Counted from the stretch's first letter, positions 1 to 5,799 are shown. The stretch is 8,354 bases of DNA from RGIG8767 sp964386235 (GCA_964386235.1 CAYLSH010000087.1:1-8354); one strand, 5' to 3'. Numbers and translations: made by a program. Notes: generated by a model not told the origin, from the sequence alone.

Positions 1-13
1 GAGGATTAAAATA

Positions 14-700
14 ATGAGCTTTATTATTTCGGGAGATATTCATGGAACCTTGGATATTGGGAAATTGGTAAAGTATTTTGACGGCAGTGAAAAAGAGTAC
101 TCTAAAGAAGACTATTTGATTATTTGCGGAGATGTAGGGGTATGTGGTTTCTCTGCTCAAAATGAAGCTGAAACAAGAAAGATATTAAGAAATTTGCCGG
201 TTACCACCCTATTTGTTGATGGGAATCACGAGAATTTTGAACAGTTAAATTCCTATGCAGTAGAAGAATGGAATGGAGGAAAAGTTCATTTTATTGAAAG
301 TGATATTATTCATCTGATGCGTGGACAGGTTTACAATATTGATGGAACAACATTCTTTACTTTTGGTGGGGCATATAGCATTGATAAGTTGTATAGAACA
401 GAAGGCATTTCATGGTTTCCCGAGGAAATTCCAACAAGAGAAGAATATGAGGAAGGTTTTAATAATCTGGAGAAAGTTGATTTCAAAGTAGACTATATTT
501 TTAGTCATACTGCTCCCAGAGAAGTTGCAGCATCAATGGGTTATGGAGAAATGTCAGATGATGAAATAGAACTGAGGCAATATCTTCAACGTGTTGCGGA
601 TTTCACGGAATTTGATGCATGGTATTTCGGACATTTTCATGAGGATTCAGAAGTAGAAGATATGTTTTATTGTTTGTATGATGATATGGTTGTATTATAA
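14..700 (+). CDS. Calcineurin-like metallophosphoesterase
   Basis: A 228-aa cytoplasmic protein of the calcineurin-like metallophosphoesterase superfamily, which hydrolyses phosphomono- or phosphodiesters with two metal ions. The metal-binding motifs appear in order: GDIHG (residues 7-11), GDVG (39-42), GNHE (70-73), SHTAP (164-168) and GHFHED (206-211). The central GGAYSID segment (118-124) is typical of small Firmicutes and phage members, and the length fits a complete single-domain enzyme. There is no signal peptide or membrane segment. A GAGG at 1-4 sits 9 bases before the ATG, so the start is sound although the upstream promoter lies outside the window. The substrate cannot be read from sequence; members of this superfamily act on nucleotides, nucleic acids or phosphoproteins. 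No clear terminator follows, and the next gene begins 584 bases on, so it looks like a single-gene unit. Confidence 0.93.
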   Translation: MSFIISGDIHGTLDIGKLVKYFDGSEKEYSKEDYLIICGDVGVCGFSAQNEAETRKILRNLPVTTLFVDGNHENFEQLNSYAVEEWNGGKVHFIESDIIHLMRGQVYNIDGTTFFTFGGAYSIDKLYRTEGISWFPEEIPTREEYEEGFNNLEKVDFKVDYIFSHTAPREVAASMGYGEMSDDEIELRQYLQRVADFTEFDAWYFGHFHEDSEVEDMFYCLYDDMVVL

Positions 701-940
701 TGCGGGAAGGAAAAAATGATGTCATTTGGATGAGTTGAATTTAATGCAAAGCATATCAAATGATACGCGACAAAAGGACGAAAAGAATAAGAAAAAACGG
801 TTTGTTAGAAAAAAGAAAATGAATTCGAGTAGAAATTAAGCAGGATTTGAATGGAACCCGGGTTGATTTTTGTTGTGACCATTGAATTTGAATAGAATTG
901 TAGAAAAGAGTACTTTGTAATACCGGTCTGAATTTCATTA
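701..940. other. Gene-free stretch, no recognisable element
   Basis: These 240 bases after the phosphoesterase carry no convincing gene, terminator or promoter. A 31-codon ORF (744-839), rich in Lys and Arg, has no real ribosome binding site. A 7-bp inverted repeat (TCATTTG at 722-728, CAAATGA at 757-763) is too weak and too widely spaced to name. The stretch leads into the hairpin and repeat cluster that starts at 941. Confidence 0.5.
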
Positions 941-1001
941 TCTGTCTGCCGGCGCGGAATCGTAGATTAATTCTACGGGATGTTCTGCGCCGGCAGATAG
1001 A
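941..1001. repeat. Long GC-rich hairpin (inverted repeat)
   Basis: CTGCCGGCGC at 946-955 is exactly complementary to GCGCCGGCAG at 987-996. Pairing extends outward to 941/1001 with one G-T pair, and inward through GGAAT (956-960) against TGTTCT. A nested stem follows: CGTAGA (961-966) with TCTACG (972-977) around a TTAAT loop. The result is an almost continuous stem of about 25 bp in otherwise AT-rich DNA. No T-run follows on either strand, so it is not a standard intrinsic terminator. Its right arm doubles as the left arm of the first 36-bp repeat core (993-1028). Confidence 0.85.
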
Positions 1002-1176
1002 ATTTCTAAAAAGTAGGAATCTATCCGCCGAAAATATGCTTATCAGAGCGATTTGAGCCTGAGTTAGCATATAGAAAGCAACAAATCCCAGAATCTATCT
1101 GCCGAAATTCCCAAAATCAAGCAAGAAAAGTCAAAATGAGGCATATAGAAAGCGGCAAATTGAGAAATCTATCTGC
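993..1176. repeat. Tandem 74-bp repeat with 36-bp inverted-repeat cores
   Basis: Three cores of exactly 36 bp lie at 993-1028, 1067-1102 and 1141-1176, each separated by 38 bp, giving a 74-bp period. Each starts GCATATAGA or GCAGATAGA and ends TCTATCTGC or TCTATCCGC, so its ends can pair as a 9-bp imperfect stem around 18 bases. By hand comparison the second and third cores match at 29 of 36 positions, and the first and second at 23 of 36. The inter-core sequence is also part of the unit: 1103-1140 resembles the flanks of the copy at 5531-5618. It therefore looks like a degenerating intergenic repeat of the REP or small-MITE kind. No gene overlaps it, and its function is unknown. Confidence 0.85.
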
Positions 1177-1262
1177 TCCAACACCCCCCCCAGTCTAGAT
1201 AAACCAAAATCCAACATAAGCATCAAAAATCAAGGGAATCAAGAAAACAAATCAAAATGGCA
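1177..1262. repeat. Decayed repeat copy and A-rich leader
   Basis: This stretch begins with a run of eight C (1184-1191) and becomes very A-rich and T-poor. From about 1220 to 1262 it aligns, with small gaps, to the inter-core part of the 74-bp repeat; shared blocks include AAAATCAAG, AAGAAAA and TCAAAATG followed by GCA. ATCAAG occurs three times (1229, 1238, 1264). I see no -10/-35 pair here, so the promoter of the next gene is unclear. The decayed copy ends nine bases before that gene's ribosome binding site. Confidence 0.5.
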
Positions 1263-1284
1263 AATCAAGAAAAGGAGACTCATC

Positions 1285-1752
1285 ATGAAACAAACACCCA
1301 AGGTAACACAAACTAGAAACAATGGAAACTATCCCGCAGAAAAGGTCAGGGAAAATGTGAAATATCAGGGAAAAACATTTGGGGAAGAAACGAATGAATT
1401 TTATACTGCCAAAGGAGAGCGGGTAAGGTCAAAATCAGAAATTATTATTGCGGATGCTTTAAACAGGAAAGGAATTCCCTATCGATATGAGTGTCCCATC
1501 TGTTTAAAAGGGATAGGAAAGGTATATCCGGATTTCACCGTATTGAATGCCAATTTAAGAAAGGAACTGTATTGGGAGCATTTGGGGATGATGGATGACC
1601 CCGATTATGCGGAAAAAGCATTACGAAAAATTGCCGGTTACGAGCAGAATGGTTTGTGGCAGGGCGATAAGCTGATTCTTACCTATGAAACAAAGACGAT
1701 TTCGCTGAATCAAAAGTTGATTGATCAGATAATTCAACATTATCTGCTATGA
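1285..1752 (+). CDS. PD-(D/E)XK-like nuclease-fold protein, probably N-terminally truncated
   Basis: A 155-aa protein whose residues 25-155 match, as I recall them, the C-terminal domain of a Clostridia family of hypothetical proteins of roughly 290-300 aa. The pattern fits a PD-(D/E)XK nuclease fold: RSKSE with Glu52, then YPDF with Asp83, then YWEHLGMMDD with Glu98. The usual Lys after the last Glu is replaced by the EHLG context, as in some helicase-associated members, so activity is uncertain. The first 24 residues are low-complexity and do not resemble the family, whose N-terminal half is missing. A strong AAAGGAG (1271-1277) lies 7 bases before the ATG, so this shorter form is probably translated. 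The upstream side is the decayed repeat cluster, suggesting that a rearrangement there created the new 5' end. It is followed by 177 non-coding bases. Confidence 0.75.
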   Translation: MKQTPKVTQTRNNGNYPAEKVRENVKYQGKTFGEETNEFYTAKGERVRSKSEIIIADALNRKGIPYRYECPICLKGIGKVYPDFTVLNANLRKELYWEHLGMMDDPDYAEKALRKIAGYEQNGLWQGDKLILTYETKTISLNQKLIDQIIQHYLL

Positions 1753-1818
1753 ATCCGGAAGAACCAAGACACAGGTTTAGGGAATAAAACTCATTGAAGG
1801 CGATAGACACAATTTGAA

Positions 1819-1827
1819 TGGTATATT
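1819..1827 (+). promoter_or_regulatory. Possible extended -10 promoter for the XRE gene
   Basis: TGG followed by TATATT (1822-1827) is an extended -10 element with no good -35 at the usual distance. Transcription would start near 1834, leaving a leader of roughly 95 bases before the XRE start codon. The same TGG-TATAYT arrangement occurs before the membrane protein gene at 2668-2676. Confidence 0.35.
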
Positions 1828-1914
1828 GAAAAATCTTTCTTTAGGTTGCGAAAAAGAACTTTGAAATTGGTGGAAAAAATGACAGAAATTGATTACAGTA
1901 AAATAAATAAGTAC

Positions 1915-1925
1915 AGGAGGTGATC
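1915..1925 (+). promoter_or_regulatory. Near-perfect Shine-Dalgarno of the XRE gene
   Basis: AGGAGGTGATC matches the anti-Shine-Dalgarno end of 16S rRNA over 11 bases. Its GGAGG core lies 9 bases before the ATG at 1930. This fixes the start and implies strong translation, unusual for a repressor-type protein. Confidence 0.8.
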
Positions 1926-1929
1926 TGTC

Positions 1930-2547
1930 ATGAAGTTATCTGAAAAAATAATAGCGTTGCGAAAAAAGAATGGAATGACCCAAGAAGAACTTGCATCAAA
2001 ATGTAATGTGAGCAGACAATCCATATCCAAGTGGGAGGCGGATATTGCATTGCCGGAAACGGAAAAATTGTTAATGCTCGGAGAATTATTTCATGTTTCC
2101 ATGGATGTGCTGTTAAAGGATGAATTGCTGCTAGGCGATGTTAAGGAAGTGGATGGTTGCGGAAATAATGCAATTCAAGAAAAAATGCATGAAATATATG
2201 AGGGGGCATTGATTAAAGAAAGCGTAACCGATGATGCCATCATTGACTTGATAAATGTACATAAGATTGAATTATGGAATACCGGCGGAAAACCGAAATA
2301 CTGGACGGTGTTGTTTTTTACCAGTGATAAAAAGGATTTTCCGGAGCAAATAGCAAAAGTAATGGGTACTGATCCGGAGAATGGTGGGAATTGGTTTGTT
2401 GATTTTAAGGCTGGAAATGTGAAGTACATTGTTTTCAAAGATAAAATATTGAGGTACCAGATTGGCAATCAGGCAGAAAAAGATTATGTATGCGATGAAT
2501 GTCGGAAAATGGGAATTTCCGATCGACAAATGGATTGGTCGGAATAG
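1930..2547 (+). CDS. XRE-family transcriptional regulator with C-terminal ligand-type domain
   Basis: A 205-aa cytoplasmic DNA-binding protein. Residues 3-62 are a Cro/CI-type helix-turn-helix domain. TQEELA (17-22) and NVSRQSISKWE (26-36) form the scanning and recognition helices, and SMDVLLKDE (57-65) is the usual Firmicutes ending. A linker follows, then a domain from about 105 to 205 containing KIELWNTGGKPKYW, NWFVDF and KYIVFKDKILRY, with CDEC at 188-191. I recognise this C-terminal domain from Lachnospiraceae hypothetical proteins but know no named family for it. It may sense a ligand or partner, and the Cys pair could bind metal; both are inference. The next gene is a membrane protein 183 bases downstream, a pairing often seen when an XRE protein controls an adjacent membrane gene. 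No obvious operator is visible before its own start. Confidence 0.88.
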   Translation: MKLSEKIIALRKKNGMTQEELASKCNVSRQSISKWEADIALPETEKLLMLGELFHVSMDVLLKDELLLGDVKEVDGCGNNAIQEKMHEIYEGALIKESVTDDAIIDLINVHKIELWNTGGKPKYWTVLFFTSDKKDFPEQIAKVMGTDPENGGNWFVDFKAGNVKYIVFKDKILRYQIGNQAEKDYVCDECRKMGISDRQMDWSE

Positions 2548-2581
2548 GAAGAATTGTATTATGAACCGTAGAGTACCTTGT

Positions 2582-2631
2582 AATACTCAAGTATTGTTTG
2601 CGATTCCTTCGACGCAAGGCGTCTGCAAAAC
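2582..2631. other. Structured intergenic segment (two hairpins)
   Basis: A 14-base palindrome, AATACTCAAGTATT (2582-2595), is followed directly by a hairpin. GTTTGC (2596-2601) pairs with GCAAAAC (2625-2631), with one bulged A, enclosing GACGC (2611-2615) and GCGTC (2619-2623) around AAG. No T-run follows, so it is not an intrinsic terminator. It lies between the XRE gene and the -10 element of the membrane protein gene, so it could be an operator or an RNA structure. Neither role can be chosen from sequence alone. Confidence 0.4.
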
Positions 2632-2667
2632 GGAGAATAGCATGTGGATGAAAGGGGGCGCATGTTA

Positions 2668-2676
2668 TGGTATACT
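2668..2676 (+). promoter_or_regulatory. Possible extended -10 promoter for the membrane protein gene
   Basis: TGG followed by TATACT (2671-2676) matches an extended -10 element; no -35 is convincing. Transcription would begin near 2683, downstream of the possible GTG start at 2644. This supports the ATG at 2731 as the true start of the next gene. Confidence 0.4.
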
Positions 2677-2730
2677 GATAGAGAAACTTTAATGGTTAAC
2701 AAAATCAGAAGTCGAGGAGCGGTTGAGAAG

Positions 2731-3177
2731 ATGAAAAAATACAAAATGGGTTTTGATATATGGGGATTGATTACTTTCATTATTGTTATGATTCCTAATT
2801 TTATTTGGTTTGCAGTTCCGGCACCAAATGATATTCTAAGGGGAGCGTCCGTTACAGAAACAGTAGATACAATAGCATCGATATGTCAGGTGTTAGTGGT
2901 TATGTCATTGTGTATATTCATTAATCAAAATCGTCAAAAAATAAGGTTTACGCGATTTATCATAACTGCAATTATTTGTTGTTTACTGTATTTTCTATGT
3001 TGGATATTTTATTATGCAGGCGTGACGAATGACATGGTTATATTGGGACTAACTATTTTCCCATGTTTGACATTTCTGTTTTTTGCCATTGACAGGAAAA
3101 ATATGATAGCGGTTATACCCATTTCCATATTTACGATATGCCATTTGATTTATGGAATGGTTAATTATATTATTTAA
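2731..3177 (+). CDS. Conserved hypothetical membrane protein (five predicted helices)
   Basis: A 148-aa integral membrane protein of unknown function. Hydrophobic segments lie at about residues 10-29, 47-64, 76-95, 102-120 and 125-147, joined by short charged loops. The APNDI sequence after helix 1 and AIDRKNMIAVIP between helices 4 and 5 resemble a small hypothetical membrane protein family I recall from Clostridia; I know no assigned function. I chose ATG 2731 because GAGGAG (2714-2719) precedes it by 11 bases, a charged KKYK start follows, and the likely -10 at 2671 would exclude the frame-open GTG at 2644. The extra 29 residues of the longer form contain no helix. The gene may be controlled by the upstream XRE protein, which is inference from position. 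Confidence 0.75.
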   Translation: MKKYKMGFDIWGLITFIIVMIPNFIWFAVPAPNDILRGASVTETVDTIASICQVLVVMSLCIFINQNRQKIRFTRFIITAIICCLLYFLCWIFYYAGVTNDMVILGLTIFPCLTFLFFAIDRKNMIAVIPISIFTICHLIYGMVNYII

Positions 3178-3265
3178 GAAACTCTCAGTTTGCAGAACTA
3201 CCCCTAAATTTTAGAGGTTATCATGTACCGGTATGGTGTTTGCGGTTGCTTGAGGAGTGGAGGTA

Positions 3266-5011
3266 ATGGATAGAGTGAAGGCAGTGATGAATTACAAAAA
3301 GCCATCCTTTTGGATTGTGCTGATTACGATGGTTGTCTGTGCCGTAGTGGCTGTATGTTTTCTGATAAAACCGAAAAGTGAATTTTCCGGCAGCAGTTCC
3401 GATTCGCCTAACTGGGAAAATGAGGAGACAGTCAGGGAAAAAGAGGAAACGGTTGCGGAAAATGCAGAAGGACACATATGGTTGTCTGACACCGTCTTTA
3501 TAAGTGAACTTAGCGATTTGGACGGCAATGGTATAAAGGAATATGTAGAGGTTGACATTGGAGATGAATCAACTGATTTTTATTCGCATCTGAAGTTTTA
3601 CTGGAATGATGAAGTGATTTATGAATATGATGATCCCTGCAGAATTGACCCTTGCACAGCAGAGTATATTGACTTGAATGGTGATGGGGAAAAAGAGATA
3701 TTTTTTTCGTTTGCTCCAAGAGTAAACTCCATGCCCCTGATGGAGTACATCGTATTAGAACAGACCGGTTCCTCATGGAGACCGCTGGAAATGATCCATG
3801 GTGAGATGATGACGGATAATGCATTTCCGTTATCCGTTACAAAGGGAGATACTGCATGGCAGGCTGTGATATCATGTGAAAATCTGGATAAGACCGTTAC
3901 TTTTGATGTGGAATTACATTACCTGGATTTAAAGAGAAAATTAGAAGATGCTTCCGCAAATGGAGAGGAAACAGAATTTACCGCTCAGTTGATTGAACGG
4001 TATGAAAACGAATTTGTAGAGTACCCTTCCGGGGAAATCTGCGGGAATGTGTCAGCCTGGGGAATTTGGAATATAGAAACAGGAGAATATGAGGGACAAC
4101 CCTGTCTGATTGCAACACACGGAATACAGTGCTATGACAAGTTTGATTCATGGGGAGAGACGGATGTTTATTTTGACTATGATGAAAATGGAAATACAAG
4201 ATTTTTAGACATTGCGTTCAGACCTTCGAATCGGGATCCGGCACAAACAGAAGAAAGAATTTATGAAGGCGAAACGCCCGGTGATGCTTATGCTGATATT
4301 GCCGAAAAATATTATGCTGTAGGTCAGTATATGAAGGAAGTAAATGATGTAACAAAGGCAATGGTTGCAGCTGGAGATTCGTATATATGTGAAGAGTATC
4401 TGGCTGCGCTGGGAAGTCAGGAACCGGTAACGGTATATGTTCTGCATGATTTAAATAATGATGGTATAGAAGAATTTTTTGTGGGACTGAAATTTAATTA
4501 TGATACACCTTATTATGAAATTTATGATGTATATACATGGAAAGACGGAAGAGCGTATCAGTTAATGAGAGGAATCGGGTATCGCAATGGCTCCTGCATA
4601 ATATGTGAAAACGGCGTAATAGAGGACCATTATTCGGGCTCGGCATGGGACTGGCAAGTGTTATACCACAATTTGCCCAAGGGTGGAACTGAACTTGAGA
4701 CAATAGACAGTGTTACTTCAACGATGGACGACACCACTCAAATCTATTATCATGGTAGTGATCCGGCAGATGAAAATACGGTACAGGCAATCATGGAGCA
4801 ATATCAGCCGGAGATGATCACATATGTTGAATGCAATGAGGAGACAATCGAACAATTACGAAATAATAGGAGCACCTATATGACAAACAAAAAACCACAT
4901 GGCATTCAAATGAACAGTGTAGTAAGAGCCCTTACTCTGCTGGACGTTTTAAAAGAGAATACAGACCGTGAAACGATGGAAAATGACGAGTTTTTTGGAT
5001 ACTGTGTGTGA
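3266..5011 (+). CDS. BlaR1/MecR1-type remnant: terminal membrane anchor plus extracellular repeat domain
   Basis: A 581-aa membrane-anchored protein. The first 37 residues (RVKAVMNYKKPSFW, then a helix at about 15-34 ending in KPK) match the last transmembrane segment of Clostridia BlaR1/MecR1-like M56 proteins. The preceding M56 peptidase domain, with its HExxH zinc motif and earlier helices, is absent, and I find no remains of it in any frame of 3178-3265. After an acidic linker (38-70) comes a large, probably extracytoplasmic part. It has three Asp-rich loops of the DxDGNG type at about 84-92, 136-144 and 395-403, each followed by a hydrophobic strand as in calcium-binding repeats. ATG 3266 is preferred over GTG 3257 because GAGGAG (3252-3257) precedes it by 8 bases. 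It could be a degraded receptor or a working surface protein. The HAD gene follows after 29 bases. Confidence 0.7.
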   Translation: MDRVKAVMNYKKPSFWIVLITMVVCAVVAVCFLIKPKSEFSGSSSDSPNWENEETVREKEETVAENAEGHIWLSDTVFISELSDLDGNGIKEYVEVDIGDESTDFYSHLKFYWNDEVIYEYDDPCRIDPCTAEYIDLNGDGEKEIFFSFAPRVNSMPLMEYIVLEQTGSSWRPLEMIHGEMMTDNAFPLSVTKGDTAWQAVISCENLDKTVTFDVELHYLDLKRKLEDASANGEETEFTAQLIERYENEFVEYPSGEICGNVSAWGIWNIETGEYEGQPCLIATHGIQCYDKFDSWGETDVYFDYDENGNTRFLDIAFRPSNRDPAQTEERIYEGETPGDAYADIAEKYYAVGQYMKEVNDVTKAMVAAGDSYICEEYLAALGSQEPVTVYVLHDLNNDGIEEFFVGLKFNYDTPYYEIYDVYTWKDGRAYQLMRGIGYRNGSCIICENGVIEDHYSGSAWDWQVLYHNLPKGGTELETIDSVTSTMDDTTQIYYHGSDPADENTVQAIMEQYQPEMITYVECNEETIEQLRNNRSTYMTNKKPHGIQMNSVVRALTLLDVLKENTDRETMENDEFFGYCV

Positions 5012-5040
5012 AGCGGACATAAAAAGGAGGGCATATCGAA

Positions 5041-5517
5041 ATGCGATTTGTGATTTTTTTGGATGTGGACGGTGTTCTCAACACCAGAACAACTGTACAG
5101 CGTACTCCGGAAGGATATCGGGGGATTGATGATGCCAGAGTGAAGGTTTTGGCAGATGCAATCAAAAAGTATGGAGGAGCAGATATCGTTCTTACTTCAG
5201 ACTGGAAAGATATGAGACCGGAGTCGGAGGATCTGGATTATCTGCGTGATAAACTGGCAATGTATGGTCTGGCGATTTTGGATCAGACAACGGACCATGG
5301 TTTTAAACGGGGAGAAGGAATACTGGCTTATCTGGATGCACATTCGGATATCGATGAATATGTCATATTGGATGACAATGAATTTGACTTTAGGGATTAT
5401 CCGCACTTGTGGGAACGGCTTCTTACTACTAATGGTATTGAGCGTGCAAAGGCGGCGTCCGCTTGTCCTGCCGTTGAGACAATCATTTTTCAGAGTTATA
5501 TTGAAGAGGTTTCATAA
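5041..5517 (+). CDS. HAD-superfamily phosphatase of the HAD_SAK (RNA-repair-associated) type
   Basis: A 158-aa cytoplasmic HAD protein. FLDVDGVLN (residues 6-14) supplies the nucleophile Asp8 and acid/base Asp10. LTSDW (51-55) is motif II with Thr52 or Ser53, and the basic KRGE (89-92) is probably motif III. YVILDDNEFD (107-116) gives motif IV with Asp111 and Asp112. The layout and size match the single-domain group called HAD domain in Swiss Army Knife RNA repair proteins, predicted to remove phosphates from nucleic acid ends; that role is a family prediction. AAGGAGG (5024-5030) lies 10 bases before the ATG. The gap to the previous gene is 29 bases, so co-transcription is likely. No terminator follows; a repeat copy starts 13 bases after the stop codon. 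Confidence 0.85.
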   Translation: MRFVIFLDVDGVLNTRTTVQRTPEGYRGIDDARVKVLADAIKKYGGADIVLTSDWKDMRPESEDLDYLRDKLAMYGLAILDQTTDHGFKRGEGILAYLDAHSDIDEYVILDDNEFDFRDYPHLWERLLTTNGIERAKAASACPAVETIIFQSYIEEVS

Positions 5518-5530
5518 AGGAGTAGAACCC

Positions 5531-5618
5531 AAGTCAAAATGAGGCATATAGAAAGCAGCAAATCCCAGAATCTATCTGCCGAAGAACCCTAAAATCCAGA
5601 AAGAAAAGTCAGAGTGGG
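5531..5618. repeat. Single dispersed copy of the 74-bp repeat
   Basis: The core at 5544-5579 differs from the core at 1067-1102 at only one of 36 positions. The left flank AAGTCAAAATGAG equals the 13 bases before the core at 1141. The right flank (CGAAGAACCC and onward to 5618) matches 1103-1139 with a few substitutions. The homology thus covers about 88 bp, more than one period. It sits just after the HAD gene, as the tandem cluster sits in the gap after the phosphoesterase gene. Confidence 0.85.
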
Positions 5619-5697
5619 GATTACGGAGGGGTTAAAGAATATTGATAAGATGAAGTGTGTAATCAGATTTCAGAGTAGTAGTTTAGGGAGATGAACC

Positions 5698-5725
5698 TTG
5701 ACAGTTATTAAGCAGGGAGTACAAT
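5698..5725 (+). promoter_or_regulatory. Sigma-A-type promoter of the Gp37/Gp68 gene
   Basis: TTGACA (5698-5703) is a perfect -35 and TACAAT (5720-5725) a five-of-six -10, separated by 16 bases. Transcription would start near 5732 and leave a leader of about 68 bases. This is the best promoter in the window, and it is overlapped by the palindrome at 5724-5745. Confidence 0.75.
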
Positions 5726-5745
5726 AGTTAATACACATTAACTAT
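5724..5745. promoter_or_regulatory. Perfect palindromic operator over the -10 and start site
   Basis: ATAGTTAAT (5724-5732) and ATTAACTAT (5737-5745) are exact inverted repeats around ACAC. The palindrome takes in the last two bases of the -10 and the predicted transcription start, where a bound repressor would block polymerase. The symmetry suits a dimeric MarR-, TetR- or XRE-type regulator. It lacks the TACA/TGTA halves typical of BlaI sites. The regulator is not identified; the XRE protein at 1930 is one candidate. Confidence 0.6.
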
Positions 5746-5799
5746 CTCGGAGAGTGGTACTGTGGATATTAAAAAATATGAACCAGACGAGGTGACAGT

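Noticed and set aside
744..839. 31-codon Lys/Arg-rich ORF
   Set aside because: There is no Shine-Dalgarno sequence, and its composition is explained by A-rich intergenic DNA.
941..1001. Intrinsic terminator for the phosphoesterase gene
   Set aside because: The stem is strong, but no T-run follows on either strand and it lies 240 bases past the stop codon.
756..1070. 104-codon minus-strand ORF
   Set aside because: It runs through the hairpin and repeats, has low-complexity basic and aromatic composition, and has no homology I recognise or supporting ribosome binding site.
993..1176. CRISPR array (36-bp repeats with 38-bp spacers)
   Set aside because: The spacing is regular, but the cores differ at 7 to 13 positions, the intervals are homologous to the flanks of the copy at 5531-5618 rather than unique, there are only three units, and no cas gene is present.
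1753..1929. Riboswitch or tRNA in the gap before the XRE gene
   Set aside because: I see no conserved riboswitch core, T-box or cloverleaf; the only signals are a possible extended -10 and the ribosome binding site.
2175..2468. Minus-strand ORFs opposite the XRE gene (2175-2468 and 2272-2529)
   Set aside because: They are shadows of a gene with clear domain structure on the + strand; the same applies to the minus-strand ORFs opposite 3266-5011, 5041-5517 and 5800-6543.
2644..2730. Longer GTG start for the membrane protein
   Set aside because: It would place the start upstream of the likely -10 at 2671 and add no hydrophobic or recognisable sequence; ATG 2731 has a usable ribosome binding site.
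3257..3265. GTG start for the BlaR1 remnant
   Set aside because: It overlaps the ribosome binding site that serves ATG 3266.
5246..5542. 98-codon + strand ORF inside the HAD gene
   Set aside because: It overlaps the clear HAD frame and its Trp/Met/Arg-rich composition is that of an out-of-frame translation.
941..5618. Integron-type attC sites after genes
   Set aside because: The repeats have inverted ends but lack the GTTRRRY core-site pattern, and no integrase is visible. The cassette-like layout is kept only as a hypothesis.
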